Shown piece after piece: positions 28,384 to 38,568 of a DNA stretch of 64,000 nucleotides. Origin of the DNA: an uncultured Rhodobiaceae bacterium (GTDB taxonomy: Bacteria > Pseudomonadota > Alphaproteobacteria > RS24). Each line of letters starts with the position of its first letter. The stretch's first letter is position 1. The notes beneath the pieces were generated by a model. The model was given only the letters and a program-made list of their open reading frames with translations, searched no databases and was not told the DNA's origin. The translations under genes were made by a program, and so were the position numbers. The stretch spans positions 62,001 through 126,000 of the forward strand of contig CALCUM010000002.1 of assembly GCA_937907245.1 (NCBI GenBank). Direction: 5' to 3'.

Positions 28384-28794
28384 ACCCTTATTGGCCAGCT
28401 CATCCGCGCGTTCATTACCCGGGTGTCCCGCATGGCCCTTGACCCATTGCCAGTTGACCTGATGGCGCGCGCATTGCGCCTCTAGGGCTTGCCAAAGGTC
28501 GACGTTTTTAACGGGCTTCTTGGCGGCTGTTTTCCAGCCTCGTTTTTTCCAATTGATAATCCATTTGGTGATGCCGTCTTTGACATAAACACTATCGGTA
28601 GTCAGCGTCACGGCGCTGCCGTCTGGCAGGCTTTTGAGCGCTTCGATGGCCGCCGATAATTCCATACGATTATTCGTCGTATCGGCCTCGCCCTCGAATA
28701 ATTCGGTTACGCCCTCAGGCCCTTCAATGCGGGCGCCCCAGCCGCCTGGGCCGGGGTTGCCGGAACACGCGCCATCGGTAAAAATTACAAACAT
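28366..28794 (-). CDS. rnhA: Ribonuclease HI
   Basis: The 142-residue RNase HI cuts RNA in RNA-DNA hybrids. The acidic catalytic set is visible: [17 protein letters not shown] at about 5-21 (first Asp), [13 protein letters not shown] (Glu), [12 protein letters not shown] (Asp), and the C-terminal [17 protein letters not shown] with the last Asp and the supporting His. It lacks the N-terminal hybrid-binding domain. It is the last gene of ispH-thrB-rnhA, with 2-base gaps. An RNase HII gene is also in this window (36.2 kb). Confidence 0.96.
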   Translation of the reverse strand: MFVIFTDGACSGNPGPGGWGARIEGPEGVTELFEGEADTTNNRMELSAAIEALKSLPDGSAVTLTTDSVYVKDGITKWIINWKKRGWKTAAKKPVKNVDLWQALEAQCARHQVNWQWVKGHAGHPGNERADELANKGMAPYQ

Positions 28795-28796
28795 GC

Positions 28797-29771
28797 TTAT
28801 CCCTCCAGGCCATAATCTGCCGCGCTAGTCACATGGCGGTGAAAGCGCAGACGACGCAAATACTCAACCGGATTTTTGGGCACCAAAAGAGCGTCCTCTG
28901 GCTGGTTAAGCCAATCATAAAGTCGGCTCATCAAAAACCGCATCGATGCGCCTGCCGCCAAAATGGGCAAAGCGTTTATCTCGTCACCAGACATCGGGCG
29001 CACCGACTGATAGCCCGCCAAAAGAGCGCGCGCTTTGGTAATGTTAAAATTTACATCCGCTTCAAAGCACCAAGCGTTCAGCATAATCGCCAAGTCATAG
29101 GCTAGGCTGTCATTGCAGGCGAAATAAAAATCGATGAGACCGCTGACCTCGCCCTTTTCAAAAAACACATTATCGGGAAATAAATCGGCATGAATAATCC
29201 CATGTGGCAAATCATCGGGCCAATGCGCTTCGAGGCGCGCAAGCTCTCCATCAATCAGGCTCGCGAGACCGGGGGTGACTTCATCCGCGCGGGTTTGGCA
29301 AGCCTCAAACAATTGTCGCCAATTGCTCAAGCCTTGGGTGTTCTCGCGCTGCATCGAAAAATCAGCGCCAGCCAAATGCATTCGCGCCAATGCCGCGCCA
29401 GCATTGCGGCAATGCAAAGGCTTAGGCGTCACGGTTCCCCGTCCGTTTAAAAAACTTACCAGAGCCGCAGGGCGTCCAGCCAATTGGCCCAGAAGCGACC
29501 CGCTGGTTTGCTGTATCGGGCTTGGGCAGGCCAAGCCTTGGCCGCTCAAATGCTCTAAAAGACCCAGAAAAAACGGCAAATCCTTAGGGTCGACGCCGGT
29601 TTGTGTATCTTCATACAGGGTGAGGATATATTTCATATCGCGGGTGCTGACCAAATAATTGGTGTTCTGCACACCCGCTTGAATACCCTTTAAGTCGGTC
29701 ACGTCATCGAGTGAATATTGTGCCCAAAAGCTCGCGAGGGTTTCTAGGTCGACGTGGGTAAAAACAGCCAT
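28797..29771 (-). CDS. thrB: Homoserine kinase (APH-like type)
   Basis: The 324-residue protein phosphorylates homoserine for threonine synthesis. It belongs to the aminoglycoside phosphotransferase-like ThrB group of alphaproteobacteria and some gammaproteobacteria, not the GHMP group. The N-terminus [19 protein letters not shown] and [13 protein letters not shown] are typical. The catalytic loop [11 protein letters not shown] is near 193-203, and [11 protein letters not shown] holds the metal Asp. It lies 2 bases from both neighbours in an ispH-thrB-rnhA run typical of this class. Confidence 0.95.
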   Translation of the reverse strand: MAVFTHVDLETLASFWAQYSLDDVTDLKGIQAGVQNTNYLVSTRDMKYILTLYEDTQTGVDPKDLPFFLGLLEHLSGQGLACPSPIQQTSGSLLGQLAGRPAALVSFLNGRGTVTPKPLHCRNAGAALARMHLAGADFSMQRENTQGLSNWRQLFEACQTRADEVTPGLASLIDGELARLEAHWPDDLPHGIIHADLFPDNVFFEKGEVSGLIDFYFACNDSLAYDLAIMLNAWCFEADVNFNITKARALLAGYQSVRPMSGDEINALPILAAGASMRFLMSRLYDWLNQPEDALLVPKNPVEYLRRLRFHRHVTSAADYGLEG

Positions 29772-29773
29772 GA

Positions 29774-30733
29774 CTAGGCGTCCGCCGATGAGCTGCGCAA
29801 AGCGCGCGGCAGTTTGAAATGAACATTTTCTTCGATGCCGTCCATTTCAACGACGTCAATCTCGAAGCGTGCGTCAAAAGCCTGGATCACTTCGAGGGTT
29901 AATTCTTCAGGTGCTGAAGCGCCAGCGGTGACCCCAATTTTAGCCACACCGTTTAAGCTATCCCAATCAATATCTTCCGCGCCACCGATGAGCGTGGCAT
30001 GAGGACAGCCGGCTTGCCGCGCCACTTCGACCAAACGTTGCGAGTTGGACGAATTGGGCGCGCCGATAACCAGTACATGCTCCACTTGCGCTGCCAATTG
30101 TTGCACCGCGGTTTGGCGATTGGTGGTGGCATAGCAAATGTCGTCTTTGTGGGGCGTATGAATGTCTGGAAATCTTTGTTTTAAGCTAGCCACAATATCG
30201 GCCGTATCGGCCACCGACAGGGTGGTTTGGGTGGCATAGGCCAGCTCGCCTGCGGGCGGGCTTACGCTCAACGCATCGGCTTGGGTTTCGACTAAAGTGA
30301 TGGCGCCTTCGGGCACTTGCCCCATGGTGCCGATAACTTCTGGGTGGCCGGTATGGCCGATCAGCAAGACGTGACGTCCGGCGGCATAATGGCGCTCGGT
30401 TTCGATATGCACTTTGCTAACCAGAGGGCAGGTGGCATCGAGCCAATTTAAATCTCGGGTCTGCGCCGCGGCAGGCACAGATTTTGGCACCCCATGCGCC
30501 GAGAAAACAACGGGGCGATCGTCTGACACGAGATCTAATTCATCGACAAAAATAGCGCCCATATCACGCAAGCGATCGACGACACGCTTATTGTGGACAA
30601 TTTCATGGCGCACATAAACCGGCGCGCCATACAGCTCCAGCGCGCGTTCGACAATCAATACCGCTCTATCCACGCCCGCGCAAAACCCGCGCGGCTTGGC
30701 TAATTGTATGCGGAGGGGCGGTTTTGCGGTCAT
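29774..30733 (-). CDS. ispH: 4-hydroxy-3-methylbut-2-enyl diphosphate reductase IspH
   Basis: The 319-residue 4Fe-4S enzyme makes IPP and DMAPP in the last step of the MEP pathway. The three cluster cysteines are in [11 protein letters not shown] (about 15-25), [11 protein letters not shown] (about 98-108) and ICYATTNRQ (about 199-207). Substrate-binding motifs VFSAHGVP and [11 protein letters not shown] are present. It is first in ispH-thrB-rnhA. IspE of the same pathway is at 53.8 kb. Confidence 0.96.
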   Translation of the reverse strand: MTAKPPLRIQLAKPRGFCAGVDRAVLIVERALELYGAPVYVRHEIVHNKRVVDRLRDMGAIFVDELDLVSDDRPVVFSAHGVPKSVPAAAQTRDLNWLDATCPLVSKVHIETERHYAAGRHVLLIGHTGHPEVIGTMGQVPEGAITLVETQADALSVSPPAGELAYATQTTLSVADTADIVASLKQRFPDIHTPHKDDICYATTNRQTAVQQLAAQVEHVLVIGAPNSSNSQRLVEVARQAGCPHATLIGGAEDIDWDSLNGVAKIGVTAGASAPEELTLEVIQAFDARFEIDVVEMDGIEENVHFKLPRALRSSSADA

Positions 30734-30935
30734 AAGAGAGTTAAGTCTTTCTCGGCTCGTCTTTCGGGGCGCGTGCAGTTTTGTCTATCGGGCGGCAAAT
30801 GCATGCTTACCCCTTGTTCTGGGGCATGGGTTTAGGTAGTGTCGCACGCATTGGCGTATGCGAAAACCCTTATCGAAATGCGGGGGGCACCGTCAAGACA
30901 TTTGAGGCAAGCTAATTAATATTGAAGGAAGCTCT

Positions 30936-31430
30936 ATGCGCGGCAAAAACAAAATTACGTTCTTCGCTCTCAGCGTCTCCCTTATGGCCCCATTGATGGG
31001 CTGTGGCGCCAGCTTAGATAAAGTGGTTGAGGACCAATGCCCGCGGGTCGACGTTCTGGTAACGGCAGATAGCTGGCAGCAGGGTGGTGTCACCGCACAA
31101 TTACAACTTGCGCAACTGACATGTTTTATCGATTCGAAAACCGATGATTTGCTGGCCGAGGTCAAGGTGCGCGGAAGCGTCAGCCAAAACGGCGTTTCAT
31201 TGCCGTTATTTGCCGCCGCGTTAAACACGAAAGACGAGATTGTGGCGCGCACGCAAGTTGAAATAAGCCCGTCGGAAACGGACTATAGTCTGAGCCTCCC
31301 AAAATTTGTTTACGGTCAAAAAGCAGCTGAAACTGCGAAGGCGCGCGTCGTCGTCGGCTTTGTTTTAACCCCGGAGCAACTAGAGGCTAACCGACGCCGT
31401 TTCGCGAAACAATTGGGGTTGCGCGATTAG
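30936..31430 (+). CDS. Putative lipoprotein of unknown function
   Basis: This 164-residue protein has a basic N-terminus, a hydrophobic core and a lipobox-like LMGC with Cys at 23, so it is probably lipid-anchored. The mature part reads as beta-rich with KVVEDQCPRVDVLVTADSW and LTCFIDSKTDDLLAEVKV, and the C-terminus is basic (NRRRFAKQLGLRD). I do not recognise the family with certainty. It has AAGGAAG upstream and a 202-base divergent intergenic region shared with ispH. Its stop precedes the gcv promoter region. Confidence 0.6.
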   Translation: MRGKNKITFFALSVSLMAPLMGCGASLDKVVEDQCPRVDVLVTADSWQQGGVTAQLQLAQLTCFIDSKTDDLLAEVKVRGSVSQNGVSLPLFAAALNTKDEIVARTQVEISPSETDYSLSLPKFVYGQKAAETAKARVVVGFVLTPEQLEANRRRFAKQLGLRD

Positions 31431-31462
31431 GTGATTTTTGGGGGTAAACCGTTTTCGTTGGT

Positions 31463-31490
31463 TTGACTCTTTGCGACTCTGGGTTAAATA
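31463..31490 (+). promoter_or_regulatory. Candidate gcv promoter containing two GANTC sites
   Basis: TTGACT (31463-31468) as -35 and TAAATA (31485-31490) as -10 are separated by 16 bases, shortly before the riboswitch. The first GACTC (31465-31469) overlaps the -35, and a second (31475-31479) sits in the spacer, in a GACTC-N5-GACTC pattern. The -10 match is moderate. Confidence 0.5.
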
Positions 31491-31505
31491 AATACTTACA
31501 AGTGA

Positions 31506-31702
31506 CCCTCACGGGAGACGTTGATTTAGCCCTCGGGTTAAATCAAGGCCGAAGGAGCAACCGCCCTCGGAAACTCTCAGGCAACAGGACCGTGGGGCGA
31601 TGAAACTCTGGAAAGCAGGCTGCTGTGTGCGGCCTCACCGACGGGGTAAAGGCGCTTTTTTAAAGGGCCTCAAATCTCTCAGGTTCAAGCGACAGAGGAG
31701 GG
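31506..31702 (+). promoter_or_regulatory. Tandem glycine riboswitch
   Basis: Two consecutive glycine aptamers are visible before gcvT. The first has GGGAGA (31513-31518), GCCGAAGGAGCAA (31548-31560), CTCTCAGGCAACAGGACCG (31574-31592) and ends near CTCTGG (31607-31612). The second has the CACCGACGGGGTAAAGGCGC block (31636-31655), CTCTCAGG (31676-31683) and closes near ACAGAGGAGGG. CCTC (31633-31636) can pair with GAGG near 31695-31701, closing the second aptamer over a purine-rich ribosome-binding-like stretch. Glycine riboswitches usually switch on glycine cleavage genes at high glycine. Together with the promoter, this fills the only stretch of more than 300 bases without an annotated protein gene (31431-31748). 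Confidence 0.9.
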
Positions 31703-31713
31703 CGAGCTTCGAA

Positions 31714-31770
31714 ATGAATCGAGGCGCGCAACTTGGAGTCGCAAGAGTTTGGAACCGCAAAACCCGATAA
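31714..31770 (+). CDS. Possible 18-codon leader ORF overlapping gcvT start
   Basis: An ATG at 31714, twelve bases after AGGAGG (31696-31701) of the riboswitch's closing stem, opens an 18-residue frame that ends at TAA 31768-31770, 22 bases inside gcvT in another frame. It could be a coupling ORF that brings ribosomes to the gcvT TTG start, or chance. No family is recognisable. Confidence 0.3.
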   Translation: MNRGAQLGVARVWNRKTR

Positions 31771-32885
31771 AGCGAACCCCGCTGTATGATTTGCACCTCG
31801 AATTGGGGGGCAAAATCGTGCCTTTCGCGGGCTATGAGATGCCCGTGCAATACCCACTGGGCGTCATGGGCGAGCATTTGCACACCCGTGCCAAGGCCGG
31901 ACTGTTCGATGTATCGCATATGGGACAAGCCAAATTAGTCGCAAATAAAGCGGGCGAAGACGCCGCCGCTTTATTCGAGGCCCTTGTGCCGGGCGGCATT
32001 CAAACGCTGCAAGAAGGCCGCATGCGCTATACCCAATTGACCCATGAGACGGGCGGCATTCGCGATGATTTAATGGCGACAAGGTTTGGCGATACGCTTT
32101 GGCTGGTGGTCAATGCGGCGTGTAAAGACGACGATTTTATGCATATTTCCAGCGCCCTGAAAGAGGATGCGACCTTAGAGATTGCCGACCGCGCTCTGTT
32201 GGCTTTGCAAGGCCCTGCGGCGGGCGATGTCTTGGCGGAGCTGATGCCTGCCTCGACTGATTTGATTTTCATGCAAGCCGTTTGGACTAGCTGGTCCTTG
32301 CCAGACGGGGGCGAGAGCGTCGATGTTTTAGTGTCGCGTTGCGGCTATACGGGCGAGGACGGTTTTGAGCTTTCCATTGCCCCCGAACATGCAGAGATAT
32401 TGGCGCGCACGCTATTGGCGCACGCCGATGTGGAGCCTATTGGGTTGGGCGCGCGCGACAGTCTGCGCCTTGAGGCGGGCTTATGTCTCTATGGCCACGA
32501 TATTGATTTGACGACCAGTCCGGCGGAAGCCGATCTTTTGTGGTCCGTGCCAAAGCGGCGCCGCGCGGAAGCCAATTTCCCGGGGGCGGAAACCCTCAAC
32601 CAACATATTGAGGCGGGTGTCGCTAAAAAGCGCGTCGGTATTTTGCCAGAAGGCCGTGCGCCCGCGCGCGAAGGCACCGCTATCGAAAGCCTAGATGGCG
32701 AGCCTTTGGGCCAGATTACGAGTGGCGGTTTCGGCCCCACTTTAGGCGGCCCGCTAGCGATGGGCTACGTGCCTGCCGCCTTCAGCCAGCCAGATACACA
32801 AGTGCAACTTATTGTCCGCGGCAAGGCATTGCCGGCGCGTGTCGTCGCCATGCCATTTGTGCCGCAAAATTATCGAAAAGGGTAA
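31749..32885 (+). CDS. gcvT: Aminomethyltransferase (glycine cleavage T protein)
   Basis: The 378-residue T protein transfers the methylene group from the H-protein arm to tetrahydrofolate and releases ammonia. The N-terminal RTPLYDLHLELGGKIVPFAG is typical, followed by YEMPVQYPLGVMGEHLHTR, then GYTGEDGFELS near the folate site and LGARDSLRLEAGLCLYG. No ATG or GTG exists in frame between the riboswitch and the conserved start, so TTG at 31749 (GGAG ten bases upstream) is chosen. It opens gcvT-gcvH-gcvPA-gcvPB-rnhB. Confidence 0.92.
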   Translation: MEPQNPIKRTPLYDLHLELGGKIVPFAGYEMPVQYPLGVMGEHLHTRAKAGLFDVSHMGQAKLVANKAGEDAAALFEALVPGGIQTLQEGRMRYTQLTHETGGIRDDLMATRFGDTLWLVVNAACKDDDFMHISSALKEDATLEIADRALLALQGPAAGDVLAELMPASTDLIFMQAVWTSWSLPDGGESVDVLVSRCGYTGEDGFELSIAPEHAEILARTLLAHADVEPIGLGARDSLRLEAGLCLYGHDIDLTTSPAEADLLWSVPKRRRAEANFPGAETLNQHIEAGVAKKRVGILPEGRAPAREGTAIESLDGEPLGQITSGGFGPTLGGPLAMGYVPAAFSQPDTQVQLIVRGKALPARVVAMPFVPQNYRKG

Positions 32886-32888
32886 ATC

Positions 32889-33263
32889 ATGAGCAAAAAA
32901 TACACCAAAGATCACGAATGGGTGCAACTCGACGGCGATGTCGCCACCGTTGGTATTACCGATTACGCGCAAAGCCAATTGGGGGATGTTGTTTTCGTTG
33001 AAGTGCCAGAAGCTGGACGCCAAGTCGGCCAAGGCGATGATGCCGCCGTGGTGGAAAGTGTGAAAGCCGCCTCGGAAGTTTACGCACCGCTGTCTGGCGA
33101 AATTGTCGAAGGCAATGGCGCCCTAGAAGACAACCCTGCCATGGTCAATGAAGATGCCGACAACCAAGGTTGGTTCTTCAAGTTGAAATTGGCCGACGCC
33201 AGCGAACTAGATGGGCTGATGGATGAAGCCGCTTATGCAGACTTTTTGAAGGAACTCGACTGA
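32889..33263 (+). CDS. gcvH: Glycine cleavage system H protein
   Basis: The 124-residue lipoyl carrier shuttles the aminomethyl group between P and T proteins. [14 protein letters not shown] opens the protein. The lipoyl lysine is K59 in [19 protein letters not shown], and the typical C-terminal [10 protein letters not shown] follows. It starts 3 bases after gcvT, and its last base is the first base of the gcvPA ATG. Confidence 0.97.
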   Translation: MSKKYTKDHEWVQLDGDVATVGITDYAQSQLGDVVFVEVPEAGRQVGQGDDAAVVESVKAASEVYAPLSGEIVEGNGALEDNPAMVNEDADNQGWFFKLKLADASELDGLMDEAAYADFLKELD

Positions 33264-34618
33264 TGCGTTATTTACCCCTTACCGATACGGACCGCCAAAC
33301 CATGCTGGGCCAAATTGGCGTCGGCTCGGTGGATGATTTATTTGTAGATGTGCCCGCTTCGGCGCAGCGCGAGGGCACGGTAGATTTGCCGCGTCACCTC
33401 GGTGAGATGCAAGTTGAACGACAGCTCTCGGCCATGGCCGCCAAAAACATGACGGCCAGCTCAGTGCCGTTTTTTTGCGGGGCTGGCGCCTATAAGCACC
33501 ATGTGCCAGCCACGGTTGATCACATCATTCAGCGCTCGGAGTTTCTAACCAGCTATACGCCATATCAGCCTGAAATTACCCAAGGCACGCTGCAATATTT
33601 GTTTGAGTTTCAAACCCAAGTCAGCGAATTAACTGGCATGCCCGTGGCGAACGCCAGCATGTATGACGGCTCTACGGCAACCGCTGAAGCGGTGTTGATG
33701 GCGCATCGGGTGACGCGCAAAAGCCGCGCTGTTTTATCGGCGCGCTTGCATCCGCATTACACGGCGGTGGTTGAAAACCTCTCCGAAATGGGCGGTTTCG
33801 CCGTAGCGCAAAACCGCGTTGGCGATGCCAGCAAAGTCAGCGAAGCAGAAGATTTATTGGCGCTCATCGATGACGACACGAGCTGTGTGGTTATTCAAAA
33901 TCCAGATTTCTTCGGCAATGTGTCCGATTTTTCTGCGCTGGCAGCTGCCGTACAAGAAAGAGGCTGCTTGCTCATCGCCGTCGTGCCAGAGATTGTCTCG
34001 CTTGGGCTTTTAAAGCGCCCGGGCGATATGGGGGCCGATATTGTAACGGGCGAAGGCCAGTCTATCGGGAATGGACTTAATTTTGGCGGGCCTTATGTCG
34101 GTCTGTTTGCGGCCAAGCAAAAGCATATTCGCCAAATGCCCGGACGTTTGTGTGGCGAGACTGTAGATGCCGATGGCCAGCGCGGTTTTGTGCTGACGCT
34201 CTCGACCCGCGAGCAACATATCCGCCGCGATAAAGCGACGTCGAATATTTGCACCAATTCAGGTCTTTGTTCGTTGGCTTTCACCGCGCATATGACCCTG
34301 CTGGGCGGCAAAGGCTTGCGCCATTTGGCACAGCTCAACCATGCCCATGCGGTGCAATTATCGCAAAAACTGAGCGCCATTGAGGGTGTGGAATTATTAA
34401 CGCCTGCGTTCTTCAACGAGTTCTCTTTACGGCTTCCCACATCGGCAGCCGGCGTGGTGGAGGCTTTGGCTGAAAAAGGCGTCTTGGGCGGTGTGCCCGT
34501 GTCGCGTTTGTCGCCGGATGCGGGGCTAAATGATGTTTTGGTGGTGGCAGCCACCGAAGCCAATACACAAGAAGATATTGCCGCCTATGCAGCGGCCCTG
34601 AAAGAGGTGCTGGCATGA
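33263..34618 (+). CDS. gcvPA: Glycine dehydrogenase (decarboxylating) subunit 1
   Basis: The 451-residue N-terminal half of the split P protein pairs with GcvPB to decarboxylate glycine. Segments include [34 protein letters not shown] and [15 protein letters not shown], all typical of the alpha subunit. It shares the fold but lacks the PLP lysine, which is in GcvPB. It overlaps gcvH by one base and gcvPB by four (ATGA), consistent with equal production of the two halves. Confidence 0.96.
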   Translation: MRYLPLTDTDRQTMLGQIGVGSVDDLFVDVPASAQREGTVDLPRHLGEMQVERQLSAMAAKNMTASSVPFFCGAGAYKHHVPATVDHIIQRSEFLTSYTPYQPEITQGTLQYLFEFQTQVSELTGMPVANASMYDGSTATAEAVLMAHRVTRKSRAVLSARLHPHYTAVVENLSEMGGFAVAQNRVGDASKVSEAEDLLALIDDDTSCVVIQNPDFFGNVSDFSALAAAVQERGCLLIAVVPEIVSLGLLKRPGDMGADIVTGEGQSIGNGLNFGGPYVGLFAAKQKHIRQMPGRLCGETVDADGQRGFVLTLSTREQHIRRDKATSNICTNSGLCSLAFTAHMTLLGGKGLRHLAQLNHAHAVQLSQKLSAIEGVELLTPAFFNEFSLRLPTSAAGVVEALAEKGVLGGVPVSRLSPDAGLNDVLVVAATEANTQEDIAAYAAALKEVLA

Positions 34619-36159
34619 GCGAGAAACAAACCTTTAGTGGCAATCGCGGTTTGCAATTAGAAGAGCCGTTGATTTTTGAAATTGGCTCGTACCAAAATTG
34701 CGGCGTCGACCTCGACGATGTGCCAGACGTGGCCTCTTGTCTGGGCGATTGTGCGGCCCCTGGTAACGCAGATCTGCCGGGTCTGTCGGAGCCAGAAGCG
34801 ATGCGCCATTTCGTGCGCCTTAGCCAGAAAAATCATGCGATTGATGCCGGCCTTTATCCGCTTGGCTCTTGCACCATGAAGCATAATCCACGGCTCAACG
34901 AGAAAATGGCGCGCCTGCCAGGCTTTAGCGATATTCATCCGCTGCAACCCCAAGCCACCGTGCAAGGGGCTCTAGAATTGATGGATGATTTGGCGCATTG
35001 GCTGAAAACCCTTACGGGTCTGCCGGCTGTAGCTTTGTCGCCTAAAGCGGGCGCGCATGGCGAGCTATGCGGCATGATGGCCATTCGCGCAGCAATTGAA
35101 GCCAAGGGCGAATTGGCGACGCGTAACCGTGTGCTGGTTCCTGAATCGGCCCATGGCACAAACCCTGCCACGGCCGCGCTTTTGGGCTTTAAAGTCGATG
35201 GCATTCCCGCCAACGCTGAAGGTCGTGTGGACTTGGCTGCCTTTAAAGAAAAGCTGGGCGACGATGTGGCCGCGATTATGCTGACCAACCCAAACACCTG
35301 CGGCTTGTTCGAGCGCGATATCATCGAGATTGCCGATGCGTTGCATGCCGTGGGCGGTTATTTCTATTGTGATGGCGCTAATTTTAACGCCATCGTTGGG
35401 CGTGTGCGCCCGGGCGATTTGGGCGTCGATGCGATGCATATCAACTTGCATAAAACCTTCTCGACCCCGCATGGCGGCGGGGGCCCGGGGTCTGGCCCCA
35501 CCGTTTTATCCGATCGTTTGGCGCCTTTCGCGCCGCTACCTTTTGTGGTGTCGGGCGAGGATGGCTTTTCTTTGGTGGAGACGATGGGGGATGCCCGATT
35601 GGGCGCGGATGAAAATCCGTTCGGCCGCATGGTCGCTTTCCATGGGCAAATGGGCATGTATGTGCGCGCCCTGTCTTACATGATGAGCCATGGCGCCGAT
35701 GGCCTGCGCCAAGTGGCCGAAGACGCTGTGCTAAATGCCAATTATATTTTGGCCAGCCTGCGCGACGTGATGACCGCCCCCTTTGATAATGGCCCTAAGG
35801 CACCGTGTATGCATGAGGCTTTATTCGACGATAGCTTCTTGAAAGACACCGGCCTCGACACATTGGATTTTGCCAAAGCGATGATCGACGAGGGCTATCA
35901 TCCGATGACCATGTATTTCCCGTTGGTGGTGCATGGCGCGATGCTGATTGAGCCGACCGAGACCGAGAGCAAAGCCTCCTTGGATTTGTTTATCGCGACG
36001 ATGCGCGATTTGGTCAAAGGCGCGAAAGAGGGCGATATGGCGCGCTTTAAAAACGCACCTGAGTTGGCGCCACGGCGTCGGCTAGACGAGACGCAAGCGG
36101 CGCGCAATCCGATATTGCGCTGGCACGAGCCGACCGCCAAGGCACAAGCGGCCGAGTAA
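34615..36159 (+). CDS. gcvPB: Glycine dehydrogenase (decarboxylating) subunit 2
   Basis: The 514-residue C-terminal half of the P protein carries PLP. The PLP lysine is K280 in [20 protein letters not shown]. Other marks are [17 protein letters not shown] (about 82-98) and [13 protein letters not shown]. Length and order match split-type GcvPB. The stop TAA shares a base with the rnhB ATG, so the downstream RNase gene is directly coupled to this operon. Confidence 0.97.
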   Translation: MSEKQTFSGNRGLQLEEPLIFEIGSYQNCGVDLDDVPDVASCLGDCAAPGNADLPGLSEPEAMRHFVRLSQKNHAIDAGLYPLGSCTMKHNPRLNEKMARLPGFSDIHPLQPQATVQGALELMDDLAHWLKTLTGLPAVALSPKAGAHGELCGMMAIRAAIEAKGELATRNRVLVPESAHGTNPATAALLGFKVDGIPANAEGRVDLAAFKEKLGDDVAAIMLTNPNTCGLFERDIIEIADALHAVGGYFYCDGANFNAIVGRVRPGDLGVDAMHINLHKTFSTPHGGGGPGSGPTVLSDRLAPFAPLPFVVSGEDGFSLVETMGDARLGADENPFGRMVAFHGQMGMYVRALSYMMSHGADGLRQVAEDAVLNANYILASLRDVMTAPFDNGPKAPCMHEALFDDSFLKDTGLDTLDFAKAMIDEGYHPMTMYFPLVVHGAMLIEPTETESKASLDLFIATMRDLVKGAKEGDMARFKNAPELAPRRRLDETQAARNPILRWHEPTAKAQAAE

Positions 36160-36797
36160 TGGCACAAATCGAAGATTGGCAGCTAGAGCGCGAAAGCGGC
36201 TGGCCTGCCCGTCTTGTTTTTGGCGTCGATGAAGCCGGACGAGGCCCATGGGCGGGGCCCGTCACGGCGGCTGCGATTTGCTTGCCAGAAGACTTTGACT
36301 TGCCTGTCGATGACAGCAAAAAACTAACCGCGAAAAAGCGCGATGCGCTTTTTGAGCAACTCATCCCCTTGCCGCACGGCATTGGCGAGGCCAGTGTCGC
36401 CGAAATCGACGAGATTAACATTTTGCAAGCCACTTATTTGGCCATGGCGCGCGCGGTGGATGCTTTGGCGGCACAAATCGGCGCGCCGCATCATGTATTG
36501 GTAGATGGTAATCGGCTTGGCAAATGGCCGTTTTCGGCCAGTGCGATTGTGGGTGGCGATGGCCGCTCGCGCTCGATTGCGGCGGCCTCTGTTTTGGCCA
36601 AAGTCACCCGAGATAGGCAAATGCAAGCGTTGGATGCGGCGTTTCCGGGCTATGGCTGGGCTTCCAATAAGGGATATGGCGCCAAAGCCCATAAAGAAGG
36701 GTTGGAAAAGCTGGGTGTCACCCCCCATCATCGACGTTCTTATGCCCCCATTACCAAGATATTGGCGGCACAAACCCCGAACGAATACCATATGTAG
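36159..36797 (+). CDS. rnhB: Ribonuclease HII
   Basis: The 212-residue enzyme removes ribonucleotides and RNA-DNA hybrids. The catalytic DE motif is FGVDEAGRGPWAGPV (about 22-36), and KVTRDRQMQALDAAFPGYGWASNKGYG carries later conserved residues. It starts with a TAATG overlap with the gcvPB stop and has no promoter of its own visible, so it is probably expressed from the gcv promoter or from within gcvPB. This join of glycine catabolism and genome maintenance looks incidental but may put rnhB under riboswitch control. Confidence 0.95.
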   Translation: MAQIEDWQLERESGWPARLVFGVDEAGRGPWAGPVTAAAICLPEDFDLPVDDSKKLTAKKRDALFEQLIPLPHGIGEASVAEIDEINILQATYLAMARAVDALAAQIGAPHHVLVDGNRLGKWPFSASAIVGGDGRSRSIAAASVLAKVTRDRQMQALDAAFPGYGWASNKGYGAKAHKEGLEKLGVTPHHRRSYAPITKILAAQTPNEYHM

Positions 36798-36813
36798 CGT
36801 GTGTGGGTAGCTC

Positions 36814-36822
36814 TGTGGATAA
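36814..36822 (-). promoter_or_regulatory. Consensus DnaA box upstream of ccrM
   Basis: TGTGGATAA is an exact reverse complement of the consensus DnaA 9-mer TTATCCACA. It lies between rnhB and ccrM. A single box could serve transcription control by DnaA; chance occurrence is possible. Confidence 0.5.
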
Positions 36823-36834
36823 AATGAAATTTAA

Positions 36835-38013
<1,179 letters not shown>

Positions 38014-38039
38014 GTCTCTAAACCTAAAAAGACATAAAA

Positions 38040-38084
38040 ATGCCGGCCCCTTCCCACAAAAGAGAAGAGCCGGCATAATTTTGC
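38040..38084. terminator. Bidirectional terminator between ccrM and the Met/Asp-rich gene
   Basis: A perfect 8-bp stem, ATGCCGGC (38040-38047) with GCCGGCAT (38069-38076), can extend inward. It is followed by AATTTT on the plus strand, and on the minus strand by a run of five T, so it can serve both converging genes. Confidence 0.85.
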
Positions 38085-38097
38085 GACAGTTGAGGCT

Positions 38098-38496
38098 CTA
38101 GTAACCAGCTTGCTGGTCGGCTAGTTTTTCCGAATAGAAATCAACTTTGCGCGTGAACATATCATTGCCTGGGTGCATTTCCAGCAGGCGCTCATATTTC
38201 ATTTTATTGGCGGCGAACTCGCTTACGGGGATGGTTTTTAATTCCGCCAGTAGCTTGCGAGTTTCTTGTTCTTTGCTCATTTGAACATCGGCCATGTCGT
38301 CCATCATGTTGTCAGACATATCGTTGGACATGTTGTCTTTCATGCCATCGTTCATGTCGTTCATCATGTCATCCGTGCTCATGGATGAGTTCATTGTGTC
38401 GGAGCCAGAGGTGGTTTCATCATCGCTTTGAAAGAAATTTATGAGTGCATAAATGCCCAACAGAACAACGATGATAATAGCGAAACGTTTAGTCAT
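38098..38496 (-). CDS. Membrane-anchored protein with periodic Met/Asp repeat
   Basis: This 132-residue protein has an N-terminal helix (about 4-22), then an Asp/Asn/Met/Ser-rich stretch (about 25-75) in which seven methionines recur every fourth residue. The C-terminal part, with LKTIPVSEFAANKMKYERLLEMHPGN and then KVDFYSEKL, resembles a short motif found at the ends of various uncharacterised bacterial proteins. The repeat would face the periplasm if the helix is an uncleaved anchor. Metal binding by Met and Asp is possible but unproven. It follows mutY on the same strand by 72 bases. Confidence 0.6.
   Translation of the reverse strand: MTKRFAIIIVVLLGIYALINFFQSDDETTSGSDTMNSSMSTDDMMNDMNDGMKDNMSNDMSDNMMDDMADVQMSKEQETRKLLAELKTIPVSEFAANKMKYERLLEMHPGNDMFTRKVDFYSEKLADQQAGY
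38320..38400 (-). repeat. Degenerate 12-bp tandem repeat (Met-x-x-Asp/Asn coding)
   Basis: ATG codons recur every 12 bases on the minus strand through this part of the gene, with GAC, GAT and AAC codons between, giving a four-residue Met/Asp/Asn periodicity. Boundaries are approximate. Confidence 0.6.
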
Positions 38497-38568
38497 AGTT
38501 TTATACCTTTTTTTTTATTTTTATTGAGTACGAATTTCAAGCTACTTGCCTGCTTCCCTGCGGTCAAC

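Noticed and set aside
30780-30900. Small hairpins in the ispH/lipoprotein intergenic region
   Set aside because: Stems are short, with bulges and no T run; no clear terminator or RNA gene.
31749-31800. Frameshift at the start of gcvT
   Set aside because: A TTG start with a GGAG upstream explains the gene without a sequence error, though an error is listed as a check.
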